Shown: in pieces, positions 35,796 through 47,527 of the stretch | Position numbering within the stretch: the stretch's first letter is position 1 | Layout of the letters: each line of letters begins with the position of its first letter | From: Prinsepia uniflora | Lineage: Eukaryota; Streptophyta; Magnoliopsida; Rosales; Rosaceae | Assembly: GCA_032719365.1 (NCBI GenBank) | Contig: CM064875.1 | Coordinates: forward strand, 16,789,816-16,853,815 | DNA: 64,000 nt | Reading direction: 5' to 3' | Translations under genes and position numbers: made by a program | Notes under the pieces: generated by a model | Seen by the model: the letters and a program-made list of their open reading frames with translations, nothing else | What the model was told of the DNA's origin: nothing | The model's database searches: none

Positions 35796-38700
35796 TTAGG
35801 TTTTGATATGTGCTTGGAAATTGTTATGCGTCCGAGAGGTGAGCCTCGTGCACGGCTTGGTAGTGAGACAAGAATAGGAGCTGAGGTAGTTTTGGGCTGG
35901 ACTTAATTTGGTTGTATGAGATATGTGTTGTATGATAGTGCGTTCCTTTGATATTTGTGATGTTGGATTGGATTAGTGGCGTGAATAGTAGATGTCACAT
36001 ATTGTTAAGGGAAAATAGTTGTATGACTCCAGATAATAAGTGATCTCACTAGTGGAAGTAAGTGTCATTGTTAGTATGTTAGACTTGAGAAATGTGAATA
36101 TGTTTCCCCTTTTTACTAAGAATGTGAGGATTTAGTGTGATGGAAGGTCTTTTATCGGATTCTGACGTGTATGGTAATTTGTTGGCCAAAAATTATAAGT
36201 TACATAACTTATTTGATTGAGAAAATCAAATGGAACTCTAATAGGAGTTAGCTATCCGATGGTGGCTTGGATGCGAATTGTGTTGTTAGAATAAGAATTG
36301 TGAAGAGCCGAGAGGCGGTTGTATTGTAATTAAGTGTATTAAGTATAATGTTTTAGTTCAGAGTGAAAAATGGTAGCACGGAAGATATACCCCACCCCCC
36401 CCAAAAAAAAAAATTTGTTGTGGACAAGTGATATGCCTTCATGTGTAAGTTAGATGATTTTCTTTATGATTGATCTGTGATTTTGATGTTGTCTGGATTA
36501 ACTTAACTTATACCGTTGTAGTGCATAAGGGATTTGGTAAAGGGTAATCTGGATTGCCTTGTAATTTGGGCTTATAACTGTAGGTGTGCAGTTTTTTAGT
36601 ATATTTTGATAAGAGTGTGTGATGATTGTTATGGTCTCATAACCCATGACTTGTGTAACATGGGGATTGATTGTTGTTGTTTCGATGTATGACTATGTTT
36701 GTACCTTGTAAAAAAAATTCTTTCATCTATGAATTGGAACGATAGGTTGAGTTGGTGATAGTGATATCATATTCAAATTTTCGATAGTTATGAGATGTAT
36801 GTTATGTAGTATTGTCCAAAGAATGAGTGTGGAGCAGATGCTACCTTGAGTAGAAAATAAGTGAACTTTTATGTTGTAGCTCCACGGTGCTGGTTAGTGG
36901 CACTAAGGAATACCACCATGTATATAGAATGTTGTTAATAAAGTGTCCTGAGGTAACTGATGAGCAGAGTTGGGATAGCCATCGTGTTACACCAATAAGT
37001 AAGGTGTGTTGTAATAGAAGCTAAATGAGTGTGGTAGTTACCTCCGAATCATGGGAAGAGGTGGTGGATTATTTGGGGAAACTGGCACTCCAGCCTCTAA
37101 ATACCCGAAAAAATGGTAGTAAGAAGTGAGGATTGAGTATGATTTTGATTATTGATATTTTCATCCAGATATTTATATCCATGAATTGATTGAAATGAAT
37201 TGAGTAATGATTCAATATGATTTGATGAATGCTAGATTTAGGAGAATGATTTTTGGACAAGGGTTCACGATAGTTTTGTGGAAACTATTTCTGGAAAAGC
37301 CATGTTTTGAACACGGACCTTGTTGAAAGGTTTTTGACCTGAGGTGAGATATAAATGTTTATGGAAATGAGTTTATGGATTTGATGCTTGATTTCCATAT
37401 GAACCATCTTTTAGTATGTTGTCTTTTTCCTCCGGATGTTTGGTGATTCTGGAGAGGTCACAATTACGTTGCCTGGCGATGAGTAGCTTGGTGGAGACTC
37501 AATCTCGGGAGTGTCAGATTATGAGATTTCTTGGATGTCGGTGATTCTGGGGATGTACTCGGATGTGAGAATTCCAAGTTTCTACACATAGCACTGATAT
37601 TGTGAATGGTGTTTGATATTGAAGATTGGAGATCAATTGATAAGTCAAGTCAATTACATGAAGTTGTAACAGTGAATGTGTTTGGTTGGGAATTTAAGGA
37701 AGCATATGATTAGTTCAATAAGACTACCCGATTCGTGGGGGAAGCGTACGAAGGGTATTGTGTGGAGCCCCTGTTTGTATAGGACCTTATGGAATTGTTG
37801 AAAGGATAAGATGAATGGATACCGTTAGCATTACTCTGTGAGCCCTCATGGTAAGGTGTGATGATATAGAAATTTTGGATGTAATAAAACATCGGTGTTG
37901 AAATGGAAGTTGGATGATTATTGAAGGAATTCAAGATTTAAGGAACTATTTGGATAGGTTTGAGACAAATAAGATAATGGAGTAGGAAACCCAAGAAGAA
38001 GATCCAGGAAAAAAGAAGACGAAAAGGAAAATGTTATGTGGTTAATTATATATATGTTTTATTGGTTATAAATGTGGAACTAAGGACACAAGTGTTTTAC
38101 CACGTCTCTAGGAATCTTACGTTTAACTAAGAAACAAATAGTGGCGGCATCACTTTATGTTTGGAAAATGACAATGGTGTTGTAGATTGGGTATCGATTT
38201 AGAACTCAGAGTCAAGACATGATCAAGGAATTGAGAACAAGTCGGGAAGTGAATCTACTGGTCATGATTTTACATAATGAATAGGAGTTCAAAATGAATT
38301 CAAGTTCGGTAATTTCTGGATTAAGGAGTAAATTGAAGCTAAATTGAAACTGGAATCCATCTTGGCTATGAGATTGTGTGTGGTTACGATGATTGTGGTA
38401 TGGATTTTTGGGGTGATGATGTTAACTTAAGAATATTTGTTTCTTGGTATGACGTAACATGTGGGTTGTTATTATCATCGGTTATGTGTGCTTGAATGTG
38501 ACTCGAATGATACCTAGAACCATTTTCAAAGTGCTTTATGCAATTCAGTTATTAAGATTAGTATCTACGAGTTACAGATCAGATGGATAAATTGTTGAGT
38601 TTAAATTTGAGTATTTTCATGATTGCATTTGAGAAAAGTTGTGTTAACCTGATGCCTACAGGTGATGTGGGGGAGACGTGAGGCTTAGTTTAGTCGAAGT

Positions 38701-39652
38701 TTTGACTTATGAATTTGAATTATGATGTCAAGATACAATACATGTATGTGAGTTCTCGGTATTCGTGATATGAATAAGGTGAGAATTGTTATGGTTGACA
38801 TGGTTCTAAGTACCTTGGTCCGTAGTTACAAGATTTAAAACATAAGTGGTTATTGACTTTCACCTTGAACGATGATTAATTGTTGGGGGTTTGATGGGTA
38901 TGATTGAAGTATAGGTTATGCCTTGTGTTGTTGCTTATTATAACACAGACTTGAGTAGTAATTCGTTTTGTTTGGCTGGCAGGGGTACACCTAAATGAGG
39001 TAATTGAATTTTAGGCATACCTAAAGTATTGAGAAATTGTTGGCGTGGCTAAACGATACTGAGTCGATTCCCTAGATAGTTTATATATAAAGACTTGTGA
39101 TACCTTAAGATACTTTGTATGAGATTTGTGTACATTAGTGGATATTATATATGGTGGAAACGATGATTTGGTCTTGTAATTGTGGATACGGGTACTGTGT
39201 CCAGATGATGTAAGTGCATCCCTGAGCTAGCCTATGCATAGTACTAATATTGTGATATTGTGACTAATGTATGTGTACTGATGAGTAGTACTGTTTGGTC
39301 ATTCGTGATTGATGTTGAATATTGATGATTGATTATCATTATACGCTCATGGCTATAACTTAGGGTGCTGATCCGTGTAGTTTTTAGGGTCAGGTTGGTT
39401 TATGATTAGATGAATTTTGAACCTTGACAAAAGAGCGTAGCAGGGTGGCTCTTGTATTGATTGGAGGATTTGATTACTATTATTGTATGACTCTATATTC
39501 TGATAAGTGCAAGTACTTGTTTATATACAAGAAAAGCTATTATGTGACTAGTGTCTCCGAAGCTTAGAAACTTAAAAAGTTGTTGCTTGTTGGAGAATTG
39601 GTGGACTTCCCCCAAATAGTGAAATTGAAATTTTGAGGACTAAAATTTCCTT
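35796..39652 (+). other. element F interior, no recognisable coding capacity
   Basis: No open frame above about 75 codons and no gag or pol motif was found on either strand. The sequence is T/G-rich on the plus strand, like the element A interior. It ends in the gypsy-type context ttttgaggactaaaatttcc before the purine tract. Confidence 0.7.
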
Positions 39653-39665
39653 AAGGGGGGTAGGT
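39653..39665 (+). other. element F polypurine tract
   Basis: aaggggggtaggt lies directly before the TGTAACG start of the 3' LTR. Confidence 0.8.
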
Positions 39666-39832
39666 TGTAACGATCTGGACCTCTGAGCAAAAGCAAATTT
39701 GGAAAAATTGGGTAAAAGATAATTTTACCCTTGAAAAGGTCAAAATGTTGACTTTTTGACCGGGACCTCTTCTACGAAATTCGAGAACACCGTTATGAGG
39801 TCTCGAGGCCTTGAGTTTGTAAACAGGCAGTA
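39666..39832 (+). repeat. element F 3' LTR, first part
   Basis: It matches the first 170 bp of the 5' LTR (acctctgagcaaaagcaaatt, then gttgactttttgaccggg) and stops at the cagta duplication (39828-39832) made by the Cassandra insertion. Confidence 0.85.
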
Positions 39833-40197
39833 TGTAAGACCCGTGTCCTGGAGGGAACGGTGAACAATCCACATTCCTGCGAGGAGGAATGGTTTGGAAG
39901 AGGATGGTGGTGTGCCTTAAAGGTGTAGGCACACACTTATCTAGCACTAGGCCTTTTGGGAGCTCCAAGTGACTTTTGGGGTGGGGTGGGGGTGGGTTGG
40001 GGGGGGGGGGGGGGGGGGGGAAGGGGATTGGAACCTCAAAGTTAAGCGAGTTGAGGCTGGTGCAATTCCATGATGGGTGACTCCCTGGGAAGTTGCACCA
40101 TGAGCTCCCGAAAACAAAACCGTGAGGGCGAGGCCCAAAGCGGACAATATGGTGCTAAATGAGTCGGGTCCTGACCGAGGAGGGTCGGGTCCTGACA
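39833..40197 (+). repeat. Cassandra LTR 1
   Basis: About 365 bp, TGTAAG...CTGACA. It contains a G-rich expansion with an uninterrupted run of about 22 G (39999-40020) at the place where the other copies have only ggggga. The 5S-like part follows from about 40030. Confidence 0.88.
40030..40105 (+). ncRNA. 5S rRNA-derived segment inside Cassandra LTR 1
   Basis: It resembles the 3' two-thirds of plant 5S rRNA. The box A-like AGTTAAGCG is at 40040-40048 and the box C-like GATGGGTGACTCCCTGGGAAG begins at 40072, with 5S-like spacing. The same block recurs in the other LTRs (about 41065, 41460 and 44680). These are the internal RNA polymerase III promoter boxes of 5S genes. It is a TRIM-borne copy, not a genuine 5S rRNA gene, because the 5' and terminal parts do not match. 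Confidence 0.8.
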
Positions 40198-40268
40198 ATT
40201 TGGTATCAGAGCCAGACCCCGACTGGGAAGTGTGCCAGCGAGGACGCTGGGCCCTAAGGGGGGTGGAT

Positions 40269-40563
40269 TGTAAGACCAGTGTCCTGGAGGGAACGTGTGA
40301 ACAATCCCACATTCCTGCGAGGAGGAATGGGACTGGGAGAGGATGGTGGTGTGCCTTAAGGGTGTGTTTGGTATGTCGTATTACACTCCGGATAGGCTAA
40401 ATAATCTGAAACCTGTGTTTGGTACCAGTCGTATTAATTAATCACCGTATAAGTTAATACAGTTTGAATATTTTTATACGGTCCAGACAGGCTAAAATAA
40501 TACGCTCGAAATTGTCCGTATTAAATAGTCGGATAACTAGTAATATTGTAAAATATAATAATA

Positions 40564-40611
<48 letters not shown>

Positions 40612-41226
40612 GTAATATAATAAAAATAAAATATTAATTTAGTAAATATTAATAATAAAAAGTAATAAAGTAATAAATTATAATAATTAATGATTAATGA
40701 TATTTTAATAATAATAATGATAAATTAAAAATAATTAATCAATAAAAATGTAATAAATAGTAAGTATAATCATTATTAAAAAAAAATAATAAAAATAATG
40801 ACATATATAATTAATATTTAAGATATACGTATTTCGTCAATTACTATAATATAATCCGGTCAGTATAATATAGTCGGCATTCTAATCCAGAAAAGTACCA
40901 AACACCCGACTAAATAATCAGTCTATCCGGTGGACAGATTAGTCTATCCGATTGAAATAGTCAGTACAGTACGGCATACCAAACGAGACCTAAAGGTGTA
41001 GGCACACACTTATCTAGCACTAGGCCTTTTGGGAGATCAAGTGGCTTTGGGGGGGAATTGGAACCCCAAAGTTAAGCGAGTTGAGGCTGGTGCAATTCCA
41101 TGATGGGTAACTCCCTGGGAAGTTGCACCATGAGCTCCCGAAAACAAAACTGTGAGGGCGAGGCCCAAAGCGGACAATATGGTGCTATATGAGTCGGGTA
41201 CAAACCAAGGAGGTCGGGTCCTGACA
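40269..41226 (+). repeat. Cassandra LTR 2, enlarged by a MITE
   Basis: Without the 40360-40990 insertion the LTR is about 325 bp. It begins tgtaagaccagtgtcctgg and ends ggtcctgaca, with the 5S-like block in its second half. Confidence 0.85.
40360..40990. mobile_element. Harbinger/Tourist-like MITE (631 bp)
   Basis: Its ends are imperfect inverted repeats sharing GTTTGGTATG (gggtgtgtttggtatg... and ...cataccaaacgagacc). It is flanked by a taa duplication (40357-40359, 40991-40993), as for PIF/Harbinger elements. The centre is extremely AT-rich with a (taa)n run (about 40555-40610). It has no transposase. Confidence 0.85.
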
Positions 41227-41297
41227 ATTTGGTATCAGAGCCAGACCCCGACTGGGAAGTGTGCCAGTGAGGACGCTGAGCCCCAAGGGGGGTGGAT

Positions 41298-41618
41298 TGT
41301 AAGACTAGTGTCCTGGAAGGAACGATGAACAATCCACATTCCGCCGAGGAGGAATGGACTGGGAGAGGATGGTGGTGTGCTTAAAGGTGTAGACACACAC
41401 TTATCTAGCACTAGGCCTTTTGGGAGATCAAGTGGCTTTGGGGGAGATTGGAACCCCAAAGTTAAGCCAGTTGAGGCTGGTGCAATTCCATGATGGGTGA
41501 ACCCCTGGGAAGTTTGCACCATGAGCTCTCGAAAACAAAACCGTGAGGGCGAGGCCTAAAGCAGACAATATGGTGCTAGATGAGTCGGGTCCTAACCGAG
41601 GAGGGTCGCGTCCTGACA
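41298..41618 (+). repeat. Cassandra LTR 3
   Basis: The uninterrupted 321-bp LTR, TGTAAGACTAG...GTCCTGACA, with the 5S-like block around 41456-41520. It is the best size reference for the array. Confidence 0.88.
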
Positions 41619-41688
41619 ATTTGGTATCAGAGCCAGACCCCAACTGGGAAGTGTGCCAGCGAGGACGCTTGGCCCTAAGGGGGTGGAT

Positions 41689-44600
41689 TGTAAGACCAGT
41701 GTCCTGGAGCGAATGGTGAATAATCCCACATTCCTGCGAGGAGGAATGATGACAGGACCCATCCCAATCCCCCCGGGATTACCATGGAATGTGTCATGCT
41801 CCCGTCTGACAAGAGGTGTCAGACAAGGGATAACCTGTTGCCACTGCCCAACCGGGGCTTCCAGAGTGCGTAAGGATTGATGGAGGAGGTGTATGATGCT
41901 CAAGTCTCTGCTGCAGTCGCATCCGGAATCAACCTGAAGGGCATTAAAACAAAAGCTGTGAGTGGACGAAAATAAACAAGTCTGTTTAAAACATTTATAA
42001 GATATTTGTGCCCCTCAGTAAAACCATATGCATGCACCATCATTTTAAATCATATATCATATAATATGAACCATAAGGCATATAATAAAACCATAACCAT
42101 AATTTTAGCCACTGCACTATACACTCCAATCCGACATCCCTGATGTCTGACGTCCCTGACGTCAAATAGGTCACAATCACAAGGCTACGCGTGCCACTCG
42201 GGTCTCAATTTCTGAGTTCAATCCCCGAACCCCGTTCGGGTACAGCATCCCCGATGCTTAGCGTCATAGACCGCTGGACGTTCTAGACGTCCGTGACCTC
42301 TCCGGGGTACCTCATCCGGAGGAGACAGTATCATATGGAAGGATCTATACAGTGCAGTACCAATACATTTTATTGATATCCACATGCAAAGCATATATAT
42401 ATATATATACATAGATAAAATCCAAACCAATCTTTAAGTTTCATCAGACGGGTCTCAAGCCCAAATACCGTGAAACGTGCCATAACCATAATTTTCCATA
42501 TCATCAAACCGTTATTTGTTTTTAGCATGTGAATATATATTAAATGTAAACTAGAAAAAATTTATTCAATTCATTTTAGGGTCCCCGACCCGCAATCACA
42601 TGTAGAAATCAACTGGGCCCCAGGCCCGATTTCACAAGTTAACTGGGCCCCTGGCCCGATTCATAAGTTAATTGGGCCCCTGGCCCGATTTTACTTTATC
42701 AAGTCTGTAACCGTTTCATGAAATCATATCCAACCACATTTATGGAAATCGGTGCAAATCCAGAAAACCTCGGTTTACGTACAAATACGTAAATCACCTC
42801 GAAATGCGTGAAATCATTTAAATTCACCGATATCCAAAGTAAATCATTTAATCATAATTATAACAATCATGAAATAGTTATGCATGCATCGAATTTATAA
42901 AACCAATGTCCACTCACAGACCGTTTAATCGAGCGCCTCGATACGCGTGCCATAGGCCTTCCTGGGCCACACCACTATCACCGGGGACTCCCAATCCTGT
43001 TCAAATCACATTAGAGGGTTACTAACCTCCTCATTAACATCCTATTCAAGTCCCGTAATTTTCCCGAATTTTTACGTATTTTAAAATTGGATTTAAAACC
43101 TTCGGACATCCCGAACAATATCGAAACGGGATCCGATCGACACGAAACCAATCCCAAAATGTTCGCTACATTAAATAGGACAGAAGTCATGTTGACCTCA
43201 CCTCGAGATTCGTGCTCACGCGCCGTCACGCGCCGCCGTGAGTGGCTGCGCGTGAAACCCATGCGCCTGCTACAGTACCATCACAGTCATCCCCTTCGCC
43301 CGTTTGTCTGGTAAACGGGTTGAAAAACCCGCGAGATGACCCGTTTCCAATCCTATCAATTCGACACCGATTTCATCAATTGAGCATTCAGTTAGCTTCG
43401 TTCTTAGTTCAATTTAAGTTCTGTAACGTTTATTACACAAATCCTTACCTACAATGCATCGATTCCATGATGAACAATGAAGAACACCCATCACTGTGCA
43501 ATCATGGAATTCCGTCAATCTCAGCCAGTTTCTTCCAATTGATTCACTTAGAAGCATCCTGGGATCTTGAGAAGTAGTTTGCCCACATCAATTACACCGT
43601 TTGATCACTCAAAGATCACGACTCGACTTCGAAATTTCCTTACTGTCACCGGGTCCGTTCAGAGCCAATTGATGGCCAATTTCCTTCGTTCCTTCGACGA
43701 AACTGATCGTGGCATTCCAAGAAAGCTGAATGTGAGCTCCAATTTGATCCTCACGGCCCCAAGTTTAAAATCCGATCTTCCCCCCCCAAAAATCCAAATT
43801 TTCAATTCTCAGTTTCTTCTCCCTCTCAATCCCCGTGTAATACCAGTTCAACTCACTCTCAATTCACTCACAATTTCGCACTCTCAGGTTCAGAATGGAA
43901 GGGAAATGGTGGACAGAGATCAAACCCTCTTCTCTGTGTTTTTCTTACACACGGGTTAAGGGTAGAAGAGATTAATAGAGGAATTAACAATAATTAAACA
44001 TAATTAATTAATAAAACATCATAATTAGGTCTCCCCAAAAACATGGATCTGTGTTTAGGCCTGAATTTAAGGGATGAGTGACACTTGTCACTCATCCAGA
44101 TGTGTTCAATCATCGGGTACTGTTCATAATAATAAAATAATATTTTAATCCCGGTTTGTTCGGTTAATCGAGTCCGTTCTCATGACCATAACTTCGTCGT
44201 CGAATCTCCGATTTCGGCATGCCGACGGTCCTTGGCCCTCGTCCATTGGACTTCCCGGGTCAAAAGTCAACATTTGGCCCCATTTAAGTCAAATTACGAA
44301 AATGCCCTTGGGCTTCCGTACATCATAACTTCTTCCACTAACGTCGGAATCGAACGTGCCACCTGTCTATGAACTCGTGACGTCCCGAACTACGTCACGG
44401 TCATCGGTCAAAGTCCGTTTGACCATCCGAATCAAAAGTCAACGTTTTGCCCACGCCTAGGGGCAAAACGGTCATTTTGCACAATTCGTCCGAAATTACT
44501 CAACTAATCCCAGATTAGTAAATTATAATTAAATATTATTAAATCCCGATATTCGGGACGGGTCGTTACAAATGAACTGGGAGAGGATGGTGGTGTGCCT

Positions 44601-44838
44601 TAAAGGTGTAGGCACACACTTATCTAACACTAGGCCTTTTGGGAGATCAAGTGGCTTTGGGGGAGATTGGAACCCCAAAGTTAAGCAAGTTGAGGCTGGT
44701 GCAATTCCATGATGGGTGACTCCCTAGGAAGTTGCACCATGAGCTCCCGAAAAAAAAAAACCGTGAGGGCGAGGCCCAAAGCGGACAATATGGTGCTAGA
44801 TGAGTCGGGTCCTGACCGAGAAGGGTCGGGTCCTGACA
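41689..44838 (+). repeat. Cassandra LTR 4, split by a solo gypsy LTR
   Basis: The first 61 bp (41689-41749) and the last part (44576-44838) together make a Cassandra LTR of about 324 bp. The gypsy solo LTR D lies between them with an aatga duplication. Confidence 0.87.
41750..44570 (-). repeat. solo LTR D (gypsy-type, 2821 bp), element A family
   Basis: It is a minus-strand copy closely related to the element A LTR (tgacaggaccc...gacgggtcgttaca), bounded by perfect aatga duplications (41745-41749, 44571-44575). Inverted pair at 41956-41967 and 42908-42919. It has three ggcccctggcccgat repeats (about 42610-42693) and a W-box/TGACG cluster near 44390-44450. No interior is attached, indicating LTR-LTR recombination. 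Confidence 0.92.
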
Positions 44839-44843
44839 CAGTA

Positions 44844-47080
44844 CGCCAAAATCGGAAGACGTATGAGGTCGTCTCGAGTGAAAACCCCTTAGGGGTATTT
44901 TGGTAATTTAAGTTGGAAGGGCATTTTGGTCATTTTCATTAGGAACCAATGATATGTTTCCACGTGTCAAGTCTAGAAGGGACTGATATTTTGGCCCTTC
45001 ACCAATTCAGTTCCTTGTTTAAAAATTTGTTGTGTGTGTGATTGTGCTCTTGGGTGGCCATAGTCTGAATACCATGGAAAACCCATGGTCATGCTTCCAT
45101 CAGGAAGGAGACATAGAGAGAGAGAGCCAGTGAGACAGAGAGCCTAAGAAGGAGAGGAAATTAAAGAGAAACAAGGAGACATTGATGAGATCTGGGAAGG
45201 AAGAGGAAGGGGATAGGTAATTCTGGGAACCTGAAACCATGGTTTCATGGTTTTGTTCTCAGGTTCTTAGTAAGGCTGGGAAATCTTGGAAACCAGACCT
45301 AGTAATCAATCCTGCGTGGTCAGGCGACCTTAATAGGACCAGAACTCTAAGCTTAGATGCTGAAAAATGGTGCAGGACAAAGGTCGAAACTTGGACAAGA
45401 AGGGAAGGTATTGCCTCTTGATTTCAAGTCGTTATTTCTTCATTTTGAGGTCATAGATCCACCCTAGAGATGGTTTAGAGGGTAATAGCCGAAAAAGGAT
45501 TGAAAAAGGCTAAGAAACGTGTGTTTTAGGACCGGGCCGAGTCTCTTGGGTCGGGTCCTGCGTGTAGACCCATGGGCTGACCCAGCGAGAGGTTGATGAA
45601 CACTGTAGCAGGCTCGTGAATCCTACAAGCAGCCATTTCTGGTGCCGTGTGGGGGCTCGTGGTGCATTTTATCGATATGCGTTCAACATGAAGTTATAGT
45701 AGTCGATCATACAAGTCTAGCGGTACAATTTTCGAGGTGATTGGACATCATCTCAGGATAGTTTTAACTGTCCAAATATTTAGGGTCCATTTTAATTCAT
45801 TTAAAAACCCCAAAAAATTATGGGATTAAAGTGTCAGTCAATTGGGATGGTTAATGACCTTTAAAAGTGATTTTTGATAGGAGATGACATTCTCTGGTTT
45901 TACGAGAAAACGTGCAATGTGGTTTGACTGCGTACGGTACATGTGAGTGAACTTTCTTTTTCTAAATCCTATGTGTGTAATTTTTATTTGGTTTTCATGA
46001 TTTATAATATGTTTTACTTTATGATGGTTTAAGTATAATATTTGTGATTTTATATGGTTTTGGTGGTTTTACGACAACTATTATATTGCACTTTTTACAA
46101 GGAAATTGCTGTGCCGTCTTCTGAATTATTTTCGAGTTTTAGAAAGTGGTTTGATAATCGATATGTCATGCTTATATGATTTGGTGGTATTGATGGATTG
46201 GGGAATTTTATATGATTTTATGAAATATTTTAATGGTTGGTTTTAAGAGGTTTTTGGGCGTATTTGTGATTTGGGTTTAGGCCTAGGTTTTGAGTTTGGT
46301 TTTGCTTTTTGAACTTGGTTCTGGATATGAAATGGATGTGAACTATGGTTATGTGATTCTGGATATATGTATGATTGTGATGTGATTGGATGAACCTCCT
46401 AGAGATGTCGATTGGTTAGATGGTCTCGGACGTCGAGGTAATGCTCCATAATTCAAGAGGTTAGTACGTAGTCTCAGATGTCGAGGTAAAACTCTGTAAT
46501 TTCTGAGACTAGGACTATGACTCAGGCGCACTCAGACATCAAGCCTGGGGCTCTGGTAGTTCCCGAGTGATATTAGCCTATTGGTAATGCACATTAGCAT
46601 GACGACTCAACTTGTAGCCATCAAGGTTGAGTTAGGTTATATGCATTGGTATGATCGCATTTGTGTTGATATTTGGTCTGGTTTTTATAGTTTCCTTGGT
46701 TTATGTTACTACTGGATTTTTTTACTATTGTGTGTACTTTGAGGTTTCCGTGTTTTATTGTCTGTTTATTTGGAATTAAGAAATTCTCTTGACGCATGCA
46801 TAGTTTTCCAAAACGGAGGGTAAATAGTATTTTTTCAAATAATGTTTTTGTAAAACTTTTATTTTTGTCCACACACACATTTTGATTAGTTTATAAACCC
46901 TCTAGGTCCATTGCATGAGAATCGAGGTTACTTACAATGTGGAGGTATGAATTTCCGGCTAAATATGTGTCCCTTGTCTGACAGGATTTCGAGGGTACAC
47001 TTGGGCTTTTGAGTTACATGTCAGACGGGAGTAGAGCTCGACTATGAATTATGGCATGTTTCTGGGGTTGGGTCTTGCCA
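44844..47080 (+). repeat. element F 3' LTR, second part
   Basis: It resumes the F LTR after the Cassandra array with tacgccaaaatcggaag and ends ggtcttgcca at 47080. It contains 330 bp (45611-45940) missing from the 5' LTR. That segment is colinear with part of the A-type LTR, so the 5' LTR probably suffered a deletion. The inverted arms are eroded (45941-45952, 46867-46878). Confidence 0.82.
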
Positions 47081-47085
47081 AGAAC

Positions 47086-47521
47086 CTCCACTAATGAAAT
47101 TAGGGGTATAAAGAGATACACAACTTCAAGAGCAACACTTGAAGGAAACCCTCTCTCACACACTTGTTTTGCTACCTATACTATAACACTCAACACTCTC
47201 AACTTGGAGTGGGCACTCTTCACTCTCTACTTGGAGGAAGATGTTTCTCTTGGATGAGATTGATGGAATGAGCAAATGAGCTCTCCTTATATAGGCTAAG
47301 GAGGAATCATCTCGATGTCTTCATTAATACTTCATCCACCTACCTACTTCATTTTTGAATCCTCCACCTATTTCCTTCATGAAGTTTCTACGCATATCTT
47401 GGGTTCATGCATTTTAAGATTAATCTAGAACCAAAAATATGTTCTAGATAAGCCCAATAATCATGGAAGCCCAAAATGATTTTTGTGAATATACTTTAAT
47501 GTTGGGATTTGATATTTTACA
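47086..47521 (-). repeat. copia LTR, promoter-side segment
   Basis: On the minus strand it starts TGTAAAATATC after a purine tract (ggagggggatat) and has a good TATA box (cctatataagg, about 47290-47300). It runs into element F at the agaac duplication (47081-47085) and continues at 33588. Together the two parts form an LTR of about 525 bp. Confidence 0.8.
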
Positions 47522-47527
47522 ATATCC

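Larger units (their letters stand above)
39833..44838 (+). mobile_element. Cassandra-type TRIM array: four LTRs, three short interiors
   Basis: Bounded by TGTAAGACCC...GTCCTGACA and a perfect cagta duplication (39828-39832, 44839-44843), so it entered as, or grew within, one insertion. LTRs lie at 39833-40197, 40269-41226, 41298-41618 and 41689-44838. The second is enlarged by a MITE and the fourth by a gypsy solo LTR. Each of the three interiors is only about 71 bp: primer site TGGTATCAGAGC (40201, 41230, 41622), then a purine tract (aaggggggtggat). Each LTR carries a 5S rRNA-like stretch, the hallmark of Cassandra. No protein is encoded; replication must use enzymes of other elements. Confidence 0.9.

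Noticed and set aside
40030..40105. A genuine 5S rRNA gene
   Set aside because: Only the internal part matches 5S; the start and end differ, and it is embedded in an LTR repeated four times with retrotransposon ends.
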